64,000 nucleotides of DNA from Trebouxia sp. TZW2008 (GCA_002118135.1 BDIU01000173.1:1-64000), one strand, 5' to 3'; positions 36,548 through 49,190 are shown, counted from the stretch's first letter. Notes: generated by a model from the letters alone, not told the origin. Made by a program: numbers and translations.

Positions 36548-39500
36548 TCACTTGCCACCCCTCCCTTTGGGTCTTGCATGACCCCTCCTCTGAGTGGGTC
36601 GGCTGCCGCTTGCGGGGTGACCATATGCTGTGGCTGAAGCCCCTTGACCAAAGCCACCAAAGCTGCCGAATGAAGGTCCAGTAGGTGCCTGTTGACCAAA
36701 CACACCTGCCTGCTGCTCAGCTTGCCTTGGTGCTGGCCCAAAGCTGAAGGGCTGATGCACAGGCTGCACAGCGGGCATTGCTGGCATCTGTGGGCCAGAG
36801 CTGAATGCCAGACCAAATGGTCCAGCAGCAGCAGCAGCAACAGGGGCACCTAACCCTGCATGGGCTGCTGGCATTGCTGTCTGCTCTTCAGACGGAGGAA
36901 TGCCCTGTGAGTTAGCCACTCCAGGGTTTGATGCTGGGGCATCCTGGGAGAGGTCTGAATGGTGTCCCTCAGAGAAGGCGATGTCCTCAACATCAGTAGA
37001 CCCATATGCAGCCTGTGACTGAGGAAATGCTGCACAGACTCCAGACACAAAGCTGACGGGGACCGCAGCTGTTGGGCTGGTGCTTTCAGAGCTGTCATAA
37101 TCCCCTGTTGACTGCTCTGGCTGGAACGCTGCATTGGCCCTCAGGTTGATGATGGGCCTACCAGCATTGCCCTTGCCCTTGACTGCTGCCCCTAACTCAA
37201 CCTCCCTGCCTTGCTCAGCCATATTGACAATCTCTGGTGCCAGGCCCATGTCATAGGCTGCCAGGTCATCAGCTGGTGCTACTGGATCAGCATAACGTGC
37301 CTGCAGTATTGGGTCCCCAGGTGGGAAGCCCAAAAGGCTGCTGTCTGAGTCATCAGCTGCAATTGGGGGCACCGCCAAGCTGTTCGCATCTCCAAGAGCC
37401 TCAACCCCTGGCATGGCTACAGTGGCAGCTGCAGCAGCATGACCAGGCGAGCTGCCCTGACCCCCAGATGGGGCTGCAGTGCCCTCTGTGCGGGTGGGTT
37501 GGGCAAAGCAGAAACTGCTGCCAGTTCTAGGCCTAGCAGCAGGGGCAGATGGTGAAGCTGTCTCATTGCTAGCTGCTGCGTGTGAACTGTGACCAGCTGC
37601 AGAAGCTGAGTCAAAGGCTGTGGTAGCCTCATTGACTGGCAAATGCTCATCAGAGCTGAGGGAGCTCTCTGCAGCCCAAGCACTGGCAGCTGTGGCAGAA
37701 GTGGCGGTTGGTGCCTCTTCACCTTCAGAACAGTCCACGTAGTCTGGCAGAGGCTCATCTGCGATTAGTGCAGCTGCATCCTGGGGGTGTGCAAAATGCG
37801 CGACGCTGGCTGAAGGAGCGGAAGGACATGTAGAATCGTCAAAGAATCCTGACCAAGACGGCACCTCACTAGAGGCCCCGTCGTCTGATGATGAGTCGCT
37901 TGCTGGCAGGGGTGTCTGGGCCCTGTCAAAGCTAAACTTTGACGTACCAGCCTGGGGGGGTACTGGAGGGTTAGGGAGGGGGTAATCACTCTGACCATCA
38001 GCAGGGTGCATGTCAGGTGTCATCTTGGCCAGAAAGGCGTCAGCCTCTGACTTGGCTGATACACCAGCTGCATATGACTTCTCAGCCTGAAACGGCTGCG
38101 ATGAGCTATGTGATGCCCCAGGGCAGAATCCTCTGGATGTAGTGGGCCGACTACCAAAGGCAGGTGCAGGGCCTGCTGGACAAGACCCCTCTGGCTGGTC
38201 ACCAACCAGATCGTCAACCCAGACTTGAGCTGAGGCGCAGGTCTGTGAAGACTCAGCAGATGGGATGTCCATCTGCTCAGACTCATATTCTTGGTCTTCG
38301 TGCATGCCATAGCCGCCAGTGGCAGGGCCGTGACCAGGAAAGGGGTTTGCATCCCCATGGCCAAAAGCATCCTGGTGGGCTTGTGAGGTGTCAGGCCTGC
38401 TGAAGGGCCTGTGGGGCTGCTCAGGAGCAGCGCTGAAGTCGAAGCCCCCAAACGGCCTTTCGAAGCCAGCAGCACCTGCGTACATCAAGAGGTGTGAGTT
38501 TTGAATTTCAATAATTGATGAAACACACTTGCAGAAAAGTTTTCAATATTCTCACATGAAATGCAGCACGAAAGTTGAACGCCCCAACAGGCCTCTCGCA
38601 GCCAGCACCACCTGCATGCATTGACTGAGCTGTGAGTGTTTGACTTGGGTAGCTGATGAGAAGACTTGAGGCAAGTACACTTGCAAGCGCCTTACAGGTG
38701 CAATGCAGCAAAATCTTGACACTGATGACTGATTGGCAGGAGACACAAGACTGTGCTGGTGCTGAGCAGCGTTATGAACTGCCAGTATACGCTTCAGCAC
38801 TCCGGGCCGACTTTCAGCAGCTCAAGTAGGCTCAAGCGCTACAACGCAACTGCATGACTACGGTGGAATCGACTTCTGACATGTCCAGATACAACTTTAG
38901 CAACAACAGTATCCAACAAAAATTTAGTGGCAGGCATCACAGAACGCATATATGGGCAAATCTCATTTGGCTTGTTAGACCCGACTCTTGTAGCTTATAC
39001 TCTATTGGCCCAAAGGCCAAGGGACAGTATGGTACATACAATTCACGTTCAGGAGGTAGCATGCAGCTTGTCGAGAGGTTACCTGCAGGCGCCTGATGCA
39101 CAAAGGCAAAAGGTGGTGGGGGTGGGGGCATTTCCTCTGCCACCTGGGGAGGGCAGCCCAGGGCCTCCTCAACTGTCCCAAATGCTAAAGGCCGAAATGG
39201 TTCGCCTCCTTTGGTGTTGCGCCGCTGCTCCCAATTGTGAGTCAAGAGTTGATTCAAAGGCTTGATGGCATCCTTCACAAAGTGAAACACCTGCAACACA
39301 TGTTGCTTGGGCTATTGTGCTGAGGAGCGAGATTTGGGTTTGTTGTGCTGAATGACAAACTTGCTGAATGTAAGTGCTCAACGGCCTTGCAGCAAATGGA
39401 AGATCATGGGTCTCTGCTCGTGTTAAGCATACAGCTAAGCCCGTCATGGACAGGAGAGTTGAACGTCGTATGGATGAACATGTGCGACTGGGTGACAAGC

Positions 39501-42500
39501 TTGCAACACAGCTGTACATGCCAGCGCTACAGCCGCATTGAGACACATGCACTAGCACAGCTGAACATTCAAGCACAACAGCTGAGTTGAGAGCAGTGCA
39601 CTGACACAATGATGCTGATGTACTTCAAGAGTCGGTCACTTACACCACATTGACTGTCATATGGACTCAACATGGGTCGTACAAATGATGTCTCAAAGGA
39701 TGAAGACTGGCGTGCTGTACATGACAGTTCATTGAGGACAGAGCGCACAATTGAGGCAGAGCGTAGCCAACATGCTCTCACAAGCCTCAGCCAGCAACTG
39801 CACTTCGTGGTCTTGTGCAAGAAAGGACTCATGTAGACAAGGTCAGGGCAGATCACCGCTAGTCTACTGCAGGTGTCAATGTTAGGAGGACAGAGGTACA
39901 CACCTGAGGCAGAGTGTACCCCACGTGCTCCCCAAAGGCTTCAGTCAGCGGCCGGAACTTGTGGTCCTGCAGGGGAAATTCCAGCTTGCCCCTGGCCTGT
40001 ACAGGCAAGAAGCAAAAAGTCAGCCAACAAATACCAGGTTACCCACAAGCAATGGTTGCACTAAAATTTTTGATAGTGCAATGACTGCATCACAGCTGCA
40101 GCTTCAATTGCATGGAACGCTGATGCGTCGCTCACCCACAACCCGCCTACTCACCACTGCCGACTACAAGGAACGCAAACAAGCAGATGTAACAATCACA
40201 GGCAGCACGCAACGATTCCCCTGCAGAAATGTAGAGAAATTGCATGCTTGCACACTACAAAGGCACATGATGCTGTTGTGTTCTGATTCCACAGAACTGC
40301 AGAACAAGCCATCAACACAATCAGACTCACCCCTGACGATGACCGATTCTTCACAAGCCACAGATACTTTCCAGCCTTCAGCTTAGCCTCCCCATCAAAC
40401 TCCCAGGTACAGGAGGGATATCTGGGGAGCCCTATTTGGGTGGCTTCCAGCCAGTCCTCCAGCCTGTGCTTGTCTGGGCTGGCTATAAGCAGCGGGGAGT
40501 GGCACAGCGCCAGCTCCACTAACTGCACCAACTCGCGCAAGGTCTTAATTGCACCCAGCCTCTCAAGGGTGTCTCCCCATAGGCCCACGACCTGCATTTG
40601 CCACACAAAAATTCAGCAGATGGGTATCTGGGCAGCCCCGTTTGGGTGGCTTCAAGCCAAGTTTCTAGCTTGTGCTTTTCTGGGTTGGCTATAAGCAGTG
40701 GGGAGTGGCACAGTGCCAGCTCCACTAAGTGCACCACCTCAGGCAAGATATTGACTGCACCCAGCCTCTCAAGGGTGTCTCCCCACAGGCTTACCAACTA
40801 CACAACCAATACATTTGCTCGTGCAAAACATTCAAGGTTGTCAGGGCTGGCTGCTAGCATAATGTGTGTACTGGGTTCCTAAATTCTATGCAAATATCAT
40901 GAGAGGTACAACAGGCATGCTGAGCGTACCTAGGTGCTAAGGTTTTTGCACAAGTCATCACAGGAATGGAAGACATGCTGTGCCTACCCAGGTCCTGAGT
41001 TTCTTGGACACGCCGTTGAAGGATTGAAGGACACAGGAAGGCTACACCTCATGAGAGCATGGCTACAAGTCAGAGGCCCAGGCCAGGTCTGTCATGCCCA
41101 AACTCATCTCCCTCAGCCCGATGTGGAGCTATGGTCTTACCAAGAGTCATTGATGTGAATCAATGATAGAGCTCAACAGCCAGCACACAAAAGGCACAAG
41201 GTGCCTACCTCATGAGAGCATGGCCACAGTCCAAAGGCCCATGCCAGATCTGCCATGCCAAGGCTCAGCTCCCTCAACCTGATGTAAGACTTCGCCCTTG
41301 TCAGCAGCACCCTTGCAGTGCTGGCCAGGCTTAGACCCTTGGCATCTGACTCCAACAAGTTGGAGCAGGCCTGAATGTGCGTCTCCACCCTGTGGACTAG
41401 GACATGCTGGCGCAACCCATACTCTGATAGAGCCCCCTCCTCCCTGCAAGTCAGACATTTGTGTCAGTGGAGCTCACGTGGCCTGATGTAAGACCTTGTC
41501 CTTGTCAGCAGCACTCTTGCAGTGCTTGCAAGGCTTAGACCCTTGGCATCAGACTCCAAGAAGTTGGAGCAGGCCTGAATGTGCGTCTCCACCCTGTGGA
41601 CTAGGACATGCTGGCGCAACCCATATTCAGACAGGTTGCCCTCCTCCCTGCAAGTCAGACACTTGCATCAGTGCACCTCACGTAGACTGATGTAAAACCT
41701 CGCCCTGGCCCGCAGCCCCCTTGCAGTGCTAGCCTCGCTCAGACCCTCAGCATCAGACTTCAAAAAGTTGGAGCAGAGTTGAATGTGAGTCACAACTCTG
41801 GAGACCAGTCTGTCCTGGCTCAACTCCGTACTCAGATAACCTGTCCTCCTTGCTGCAAGTCAGAGACATTTACCACTGGAGCAGTGAAGCCTGTAGACAT
41901 ACATCTGATGTGTAAGAAACCTTGCGTGAGCAGTTGGTGCTAACCCATACACGGACAGTGTCTGCTCCTCCCTGTAACTTGAAGACTTGTATCGGTGGAT
42001 CTGAGAATCACACAAATGCAAAGAAACCTGGTGTGACCAGTGCACAGCAGTCAAAGACAATGCAACATGTTGCAGTGCTGGATGTCAATGCTGCCAAGTT
42101 GCAATGAAGTTGGATGACACACCTGATCAACCCAACCAGGGTCTCTGCCAGAGAGTCCACCCTGATGGCCAGAACCTCAAAGAACTCAATGTAGTCTTCA
42201 GCCTCCTGTGGCAGCTGTGGGACCTGTTTTGAACATGTCACTGCTGCCATGCAGAACTAATATGGTGGGTGACATACCTGAGTAAGTTATCCATCCCCTC
42301 GGCCAGAGAGTCCACCCGGATGGCCAGCGTCTCAAAGAAGCTGACATACTCCTCAGCCTCTTGTGGCAGCTGTGGGAAGGCTGGGCCCTCAAACTGCACA
42401 TTGGGGTGCCACTTGGCACTCTCCAAGGCTACATTCATCTCGTTTGCAATCTGCAGTACACAAGCTTGTCAAGAAATGGCAGTGCAAGGCAAACAGCATT

Positions 42501-45500
42501 GCTGTGCATGCAGTCTGACATCACTGCAGCCTTGCAGACTTCCTGAGAGGTTCCTGGCCCTTCAGCTGCAAGTTAGGTTGCCGCTTGGCACTCTTCAAGG
42601 CTATGTTCATCTGACAGGCAATTTAGATCATGCCAGCATGTCAAGAAATGGCAGTGCAAGGCGAATAGCATTGCTGTGCAGGCAGTCTGACACAATCGCT
42701 GCCATGCAACTTTCTGTAAGGCTTAAGAAATGCCAACTTAGCTGGTTGATGACATTGCAGTGACCTGAAGCTACACAGCAAAGACATGGTAACAGGTGTC
42801 CATCACGACAATGTACACTCCTGGCAAAGACATTCCAAAGCAGAAATCTCAAGGTTTGGACTTGCTGACACTTGAAGGCTTGCCTGGTGCTGACTGCATC
42901 AGAGGTACGAGCTAAAAAAATGTGTACTGCACTCTCACAACACAGACTTCTGATATTTGCAGCTTTATGGAAGCACACACAAAACAGAAGAAGAAGTGTG
43001 CGTACCAAATGCAGCTCCTCTGCAGAGTCCACCAGATTCAATCTGGCGGTGTAGGCCATGGTGTACGCCCAGAGATGGTACTCATACGCTGGAGCCTTCT
43101 CAAGGCACACACGGCTCAATTCCACCACCTACAATGCATTGCCATATTTCAAGAAGGTAGGTACAGGTCATTGACAAGTCATTTTTGTGAAGGAAGCAAA
43201 CATGGTACTGGTCAAAGCATTGTGCTCATACTTGGGTGCCTTGTGAAGGCACACACAACACAGCTCCACGACCTGCAGTGCATTGACATAGATGAAACAT
43301 GTGGGCAAAGCCCACTGCGTAAGAGAATGTTGAAAAGGGGCAATAATACATCACATTGCCTAGCCATCCGCCACAACTCTCAACAGTCACGATTCATGTG
43401 AATTGACAATCATGCAAACAACAGCGTTGCTCATGTATTGACTGCGCATCATCAGGCATTACATTCACTTTCATGCCCAAGTGGGCATGAAACAAGAAGA
43501 AAAGTGTCAAAATGTTTCGCACAGCCCGTTTTGTACATGCTGAAGTCTCCAGTGTCGTTTTGGAATTAAACAAATCTCTAGCATATTGAGAATACCTGAT
43601 GGAACTCTCCAGCCTGGAAACAGCCAGCCACCTGCAAGCTGTAACACCGTGCTGAGGGTGATGGCAGCTTGCTAATGACGCCCTCATGCCCGCGCACAAG
43701 CTGCTCTAGCACCATGCGCACATGTTCCCAGGCACCCTCACCGCTCATTTCCTCAGTAGAGACTGACAGAGTTGTGATTGCTGCCTTGTTGCCATCCAGT
43801 AGAGCATTCTCTGCCTGCAGAACATGATCTAGCTGAAGTGTGTGCAAGTGTCAAATGCAATCTCAGGCGACCAGGACTGCAACAGTGCAATGCTTCCTGA
43901 TGCGCATTGTAAAAACCATGGCATGCACCATTGATTGCAAAAGTGAAGGAGCAAGCAAATTGGTCTGATAGCTCTTAGTCACATAGTGATTATTCAACAC
44001 CCCAAGCCTAAGTCTGTCCTGTATAGTCACAAGGGCGATGATATGCCTGTTGCAAGAACTCAGTGCACTGCTACGCAGCGAGAATCTGTGCCGATTTCAT
44101 TGAGAAGAGAGTGGTGGTGTTGACATCACCTGAGCCAGACAAGGTCTGCCTGCATAAGGGCAGTGGCCACCGCCTGCATGCTAGTGAGAAGGCCCAGAGG
44201 GCACAGCTCCTGTGGCACAATTTGATGTAGCAAGACACTTCACAAAGCGTCATGTTGCAAGAATGGTGGGGAAGAAAGGGGGGGAGGGGTTGCTGGCCGT
44301 ACCTGAGTCATGGCAGCATCTGCCTACGTGAGGGCAGTGGCCACCGCCAGCAGGCCAATGAAGAGGGCCAGGGGTCCAAGCTCCTGAGGCTTAACGCAGC
44401 AAGACGCTTCACAAAGTGTCAGGAACAAGATAGGAGGGGTGGGCAGGGGGGAAAGGGAAGGGGGGAGGGAGAGGAGGGAGGGGGGGCGGGTTTTGAAGAA
44501 GCTGGCCGTACCTGACTCATAGCAGTATCTGCCTGCGCAAGAGCAGTGGCCACCGCCTGCAGACCGGTGAACAGGCCGAGGGGCCCAAGCTCCTGGGGGA
44601 TGGGGGCCAAGAAGGCGGTTGCTTCCTCATTGGATGCAGACAGCAGCTTCAGCACCGCCATGCCTATCCTCCCCATCACGTGACCTTTGTGGGTCTGCAA
44701 AAAGTACAGCATCACTTTTAGATGTTTGCACAGAGGGATTGCTGAAAACAAAGAGTAAATGCCAAAAGTTGCCGACTATCAGCATTTTACTCTGTGTGGT
44801 ATATCTTGCAAACAAGGGAATCCTAAGGCACTTCTTGTGTTGTGAGTGATAAGCGCCCACAGTCCCTCAATGGCAAAATGTTGTTAGTAATGCTGTTTTG
44901 CATCAAGCAAGGGTTTTGTAGCAGAGACAGCATTCAGAATCACAACCTCGTTTTGACCATTTTCTGCTGCACAGATACCAGTGCGACAAAATGACAATCC
45001 ACAGCGTCTGTGTCATATCATCACATCAGAGGTGCAACCGCATGCACACAGCAACAGTGTGAACAGCTACGCATGCACCACTAATATCACAAGAACCATT
45101 CAATGCATGGACTGCAGCTTGAATTCCAACGCAGTGAGTACAGCTTGAGACCCGCCACCGTCACTATAACTCAGCAACTGAATGTCATGCATGTAACATG
45201 CAATAAGGTTTGTGGAAAGATGATACATTGAGGCCTGCACCTGCAGCAGCTGCTCCGCCTGCTGCACTGCCCTGTCACGATTACCACTGGTCTTGTGGCA
45301 ATGCTCGTAGAGGCCTAGCTGGTAGCCTCCTGGTAACGAGCCCTCAAAGACATGCATAAGCACCTCCTCGTTGTTGTTCAACATCTGCAGCAAGACAAGT
45401 ACCAAAATCATCAGCCAGATTGCTCAAGCAACACAAGCTGTTGCGCTTTTTCAGCAGTCCTAAAATTCACACTACACAAACTGTGTCTTGGTCAGGCTCC

Positions 45501-45662
45501 AAACGTTTGCAACAAAAACTTGTCGTTTGTGTCCAGCATCTGCACATAGACACGTGTGGATTTTGTGATGAAACAGTATGACAACAGCAACTTGAACAGT
45601 AGCAATGAAAGTGATCACGGCACTGAAAGCAGCAGTAGTGATGACAGTAGCATCAGTAACAA

Positions 45663-45702
<40 letters not shown>

Positions 45703-47415
45703 CAGCAGCAGCAGCAGCAGCAACGATTAACACTGGTCGTCATGCAAAAAAGGTTCAACTCCTTGAGGTAAGCCACCAACCCAGTGTCTGGCAAACAACA
45801 ACAGCTTGCAAAGAAAGGAAACGCGCTTGCCGCAGAGTCAAGGCAAATGCGCTCCCTTGCTTTGCAAGATGTTGTTTGCCAGACACTGGGTGGAGACTTA
45901 CCTCAAGACATCATGCGGGCGCTGCCAATCTGGTCCCTTGCTTTAAGCTGTTGTTATTTGCCAGACCACTGACTGGTAACTGACTTCAAACCATTGTGCG
46001 CGCACTACCGATGCATTCCCTTGCTTTGCAGACTGTTGTTGTTTGTCCAACACTGGGTGATGCCTTACCTCAAGGAGTTGACCTCGCGCTGCAACCACAT
46101 CTCCTTGCTTGGCCAGGCGTTGCACCAGGCGCAGCTGTGACCTGATCTCACCTAGCAGCTGCATCTCTGCTGCGGACAAGCGAAGCTGTCCACGTTGCCT
46201 CTTTGCAAGCTGTGAGCCCACCTGCATCATCATGGTTAGCCACCGTGAGAGTTATTCTTTCTTGTCAACCAGTCATCACCAGCAGATGAGGAATGTTTCA
46301 TCTTCATTTCAACAGGTTGATGTCAGGATGCATCTGGCGCATAGCAGAGCTTGCTGGACATAGACCAGGAAGAGCAAGAGGCAAGTCCAACTCAGCATGC
46401 ACCCAGAACCTTGAAGCATACTGCACTACACATCAGCTTGCAATGCTGCTTGTGGCTGGCATTTTGCATTGACAGATGCACGTGAAGTACATAGAGCTGC
46501 ATGCAATGGTACTGACTTCATACGAACATGTTGCTAAAAGACGCAACATGTGTGATGAGCAGATGATACCTCTTGAGAGGTGTCCTCATCAGACTTGGGG
46601 ATGCACTCCTGTGCCGCCACAAGCTCAGCATCCTGAATCTGCAGCTGGGTTGTCACTGCGGCCTGATCTTCCTGGGTCTGTGTGAGCTGATGCTGCAGCT
46701 TCTCGGCCACTTCCTGAGGCTCCTGCATCCATCAAATTCACCAGTTTGGACAGTGATGGGAGGAAAGAGCACATCCAGCAATCATTCACGCAGCCTATTA
46801 GGGAAGTCGTTGCCATGTTGACCAGGCAGTAAGATTTTGTGATAGGGTCTTTAAATATTTAGTCTGAGTGGCTGTTAGGTCACCTCAGAGCCTTGTCTCT
46901 TTACTTCCAAAGATGCCAGATTGTCGTCAACCCGACCGCTGGAATCTTGCTCTCTGTTGTTGGTGATGTGCATGAGCGACTTGAATCTGTTCGATGCCTG
47001 GAAAAGTTGACGCAACCGTTGTTTACACGAACATCAAGACTGTAAAGCAGGAGATTCTGGTTGCAAGTCAGGCCGTTCACGACACTCCTTAACAAGCCCG
47101 ATTGTGAACGGTACCTTGTTGCGCAACATTAGTGACCTCAGACCAGCAAAATGACGCCGAGGTGCGGAGAAGCAAGTCTGAGGTCTGGGTTCAGGTCTAC
47201 CCATGTTGTGAAGGCCCAGTGGTCTGCACGTTGCTGCAGGTGTCGATGCATCGCGGCGCCGACCACTGCGGAAACCCAAACAACACGCCATTTTCGTGCG
47301 CAGTTGTTCACAGTGTCTGCATGCATGCCAGGCCCCGACGGAGTGTCTGAGCCCGCTAAATTGCTTGTAACGCCGGCGTAACGCCGACGTAACGCTAGAT
47401 CTAGAGACTCAGTGG
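36548..47415 (-). CDS. very large unidentified protein: coiled-coil N-terminus, helical middle, FG-containing C-terminus
   Basis: Exon-like segments in one orientation. Near 47.0-46.9 kb: FKSLMHITNNREQDSSGRVD. About 46.73-46.57: a coiled coil, AEKLQHQLTQTQEDQAAVTT. About 46.23-46.06: AEMQLLGEIRSQLRLVQRLA. About 45.39-45.24: HVFEGSLPGGYQLGLYEHCH. About 44.69-44.51: MGRIGMAVLKLLSASNEEAT. About 43.83-43.60: AWEHVRMVLEQLVRGHEGVI. About 43.13-43.01: the EYHLWAYTMAYTARLNLVDS segment. 42.45-42.28, 41.44-41.21 and 40.59-40.39: helical pairs like TPR/arm repeats. 39996-39904, 39290-39083, then a 1.9-kb last exon 38475-36548. That exon is Ser/Pro/Ala-rich with FSFGP, FGQQ, SFGSFGGFGQG and a basic end RGHARPKGRGGK. 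FG motifs could mean a nucleoporin or trafficking scaffold; neither is established. The start (ATG 47415) is a guess. Many exons have extra copies. Confidence 0.5.
38558..38614 (-). repeat. truncated copy of the start of the last exon of the FG-tailed gene
   Basis: After a CAG acceptor it reads GTGGTGCTGGCTGCGAGAGG and encodes GGAGCERPVGAFNFRAA. It parallels the genuine start at 38475 (GAAGFERPFGGFDFSAA). It stops matching after about 55 bp. Confidence 0.8.
40387..40800 (-). repeat. tandem pair of a 200-bp exon in the FG-tailed gene
   Basis: The exon at about 40591-40390 (GLWGDTLERLGAIKTLRELV) and an upstream copy at about 40800-40606 (SLWGDTLERLGAVNILPEVV) are roughly 85% identical and both open through WLEATQxGLPRYPS. 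The copy lacks the GDTLERLG exon's clean acceptor (TTGTGTAG|TTGGTAAGC). Confidence 0.85.
41280..41975 (-). repeat. four tandem copies of one exon in the FG-tailed gene
   Basis: Copies begin after TGCAG-type acceptors at about 41443, 41647, 41856 and 41973, and encode LSEYGLRQHVLVHRVETHIQ or diverged forms. The first two are almost identical and open to ATCAG. The third has LSRTDW-like replacements, and the fourth is cut short. The spacing is about 204 bp for the first three. Confidence 0.85.
42108..42700 (-). repeat. three copies of an exon plus intron segment in the FG-tailed gene
   Basis: The block encoding LPQEAEEYVSFFETLAIRVD (42450-42280) has a shorter copy at about 42235-42115 (LPQEAEDYIEFFEVLAIRVD). 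Its 5' part plus downstream intron (including TGTCAAGAAATGGCAGTGCA) recurs at 42550-42700. The third shares intron as well as exon sequence, so the duplication unit crosses the splice site. Confidence 0.85.
43008..43275 (-). repeat. duplicated exon 5' part in the FG-tailed gene
   Basis: 43130-43008 encodes VVELSRVCLEKAPAYEYHLW. The upstream copy at about 43273-43205 encodes VVELCCVCLHKAPKYEHN and then loses similarity. Confidence 0.75.
44129..44600 (-). repeat. three copies of an exon 3' end in the FG-tailed gene
   Basis: 44600-44510 is the end of the genuine exon (LGPLGLFTGLQAVATALAQA). Copies lie at 44391-44301 and 44218-44129. All end in GAGTCAGGT- or GGCTCAGGT-type donors. The copies lack the upstream half of the exon. 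Confidence 0.85.
45667..45722. repeat. CAG trinucleotide repeat
   Basis: CAACAGCAG followed by an almost uninterrupted CAG run with one CAT, about 56 bp. CTG on the transcribed sense of the minus gene, within an apparent intron. Confidence 0.9.
45780..45896. repeat. long imperfect inverted repeat
   Basis: CCCAGTGTCTGGCAAACAAC at 45781-45800 is matched by GTTTGCCAGACACTGGG at 45875-45891. Inner arms CAGCTTGCAAAG and CTTTGCAAGATG extend it, leaving a loop of about 45 bp. CAACACTGGG and a TTGTTGTTTG relative recur near 46035-46055. Confidence 0.75.
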
Positions 47416-48555
47416 CCATTTGGGCTGCAGCAGAAATGCCATGTCGCCCTCTAGCCTCGAAACTGAGACCGTGAACGAGATGAGCCTTGCATACCTCTGC
47501 TTCAGGGGACAATCCACGGCAGATTGCTGCTGTGACGGCCACAAGTCTCGTGTCATTGCAGAACATGCATTTCAGATAAAGCATATAGCACATCACGCGG
47601 TCAATGCTCAATGGGTGGTTGCATGTGCCTTTGATTATGACTTGCAAGTTGGGCGCGCAGTGCTGTCACAACAGCACATGTGCATTATTTGAGCTTGAGT
47701 TCGTCTTGCACCGCCCTTGTTAGTTACCAATACTAAATAAAGAAGTTCACGTCTGACAAACCTGTCTTGTTACTGATCCTGATGCTGCAGCATAGATTGC
47801 AATGCTTGTCAGCCGCAGGCTGTCAGAAGCTATAGAGCTAGTCATCGCTAGCTGGGGCATGCCACTGGCCTGAACCGGTACCTGTTGCTGGACGAGAGCA
47901 GTGCAGTGCAGCATTCATGTAGCAGTACATAGCCAGTTTCATTGAGGGTCCTAGCAATAACAGTCTTCAAGTTGTTTTGGGGTTCCCCAGTTGGGGACAT
48001 GTACAGACGTAGTCAGCAAGGTTTTGCCTCCTACCACTACGTGATACTACTGATATATACATATGCCTTGACGCAATCATTGTCATCAGAAATTGATGCA
48101 TTGCCAATGCAGTTATACCGGTACAGGTACTTTCAAGCCCTACCAAAAAGGTTTAACAGTCACTGCTGGTACATGCAGCTTTCAGAAGCACAATGTCTGA
48201 CGACATAACAGAGTTCAATGTTTTGGCTGGGTCTGGCTCCAGCAATGGTGTCAAGAAAGTTGCACAGACAGTACACTGAACTCGACAAAGGGCAAGCAAC
48301 CTTTACTGTAGCCTGACAGTCATGAAAGGAGCAATCACTCACGGCCACTGAATAAGGCAACTGTAGCATCATCACAACAACCTGACAGGTCACAGCTTTC
48401 AACTGTATCGCATAACTTTTTACACTTGCACCACCAATACTATGTCAACTGAACGGTCACAGCATGTTCGGCAAGACCAGCTTACAGAACATCAGGCAAG
48501 CTCAAATGCTCTGTCCTGCAGTGGTCGTGATCGCAACCAGCTTTGCTGTTTGACA
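47416..48555. other. intergenic, no recognised gene
   Basis: Between the presumed start of the FG-tailed gene and the stop of the next minus gene. A small tandem GTAACGCCGGC/GTAACGCCGAC lies at 47360-47395, possibly inside the first exon or leader. Nothing else recognised. Confidence 0.35.
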
Positions 48556-49190
48556 TTAGTCTGAGGTTCTGTACTCATGCCAGGGGCGGTATTGCCGTTC
48601 TGGCAAAGGGACTGTGGCCTTGCCTTCTTCACCAGTAAGGAAATTGCCTGCAAGATATAGCTGGAGCATGAGTTCCACTTGCGGTGCAGCATCTTCCAGC
48701 GTCAGGTTGCAGTGCAAGGAGAATATAGGTACTGCGTCTAGATCTTCCTCCCTCAGCAACTGTATGTACAGTTGAGCATATTGCAGCTGCTCTCTGTCTA
48801 TCAAAATTCCAGCCGGCTCGAAGCCGTATTCCACGCGTCCTGCTTTGCTGCTTTTGGGTACTGAGTCAAGAATGTTAGCGCTACATAACGAGCAATAAGC
48901 TGTGTATCTAGTATCTCAAACGCCGGGAATGCCCCCTTTAAAACAATTTTCCCGTTCACACTCTTGCCTAACTCAATGTTGTACTCATGCACGTCATCCA
49001 CCAGGTGCTCTACGGTCTCGTCGGGATCGCCGTCGCCGCAATAGTCATCCAAGTCTTCGCCCCAGTTTGGTTTGCACTTCAAAGATTTCAATCTTAAGAT
49101 GGCTGTGCTTTGCGACGATGTCTTGCTCTTTTCTGTGTTGTGCTGCAGGCATGCCTGATTTACGGTCAGGCTGGCAACGGGTGTTGCCAT
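48556..49190 (-). pseudogene. unidentified protein gene split over two reading frames
   Basis: From ATG 49190 one frame reads MATPVASLTVNQACLQHNTE, then KSLKCKPNWGEDLDDYCGDG and NGKIVLKGAFPAFEILDTQL, to a stop at 48801. A second frame overlaps it from about 48870. It gives EYGFEPAGILIDREQLQYAQ, LYIQLLREEDLDAVPIFSLH and a convincing end, LPERQYRPWHEYRTSD, with its stop at 48556. Both halves look protein-like. No GT-AG intron of reasonable size restores the frame: AG sites near 48850 give the wrong phase. A one-base indel in the gene or the assembly is the simplest reading. An unusual intron is possible. Family not recognised. Confidence 0.45.

Noticed and set aside
37237..38403. Several plus-strand and other-frame open frames over the FG-tailed exon
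   Set aside because: The 646-codon minus frame with coherent composition explains them.
47338..47400. GTAACGCCGGC/GTAACGCCGAC tandem as a regulatory array
   Set aside because: Only three short units, possibly inside a first exon; too little to call.
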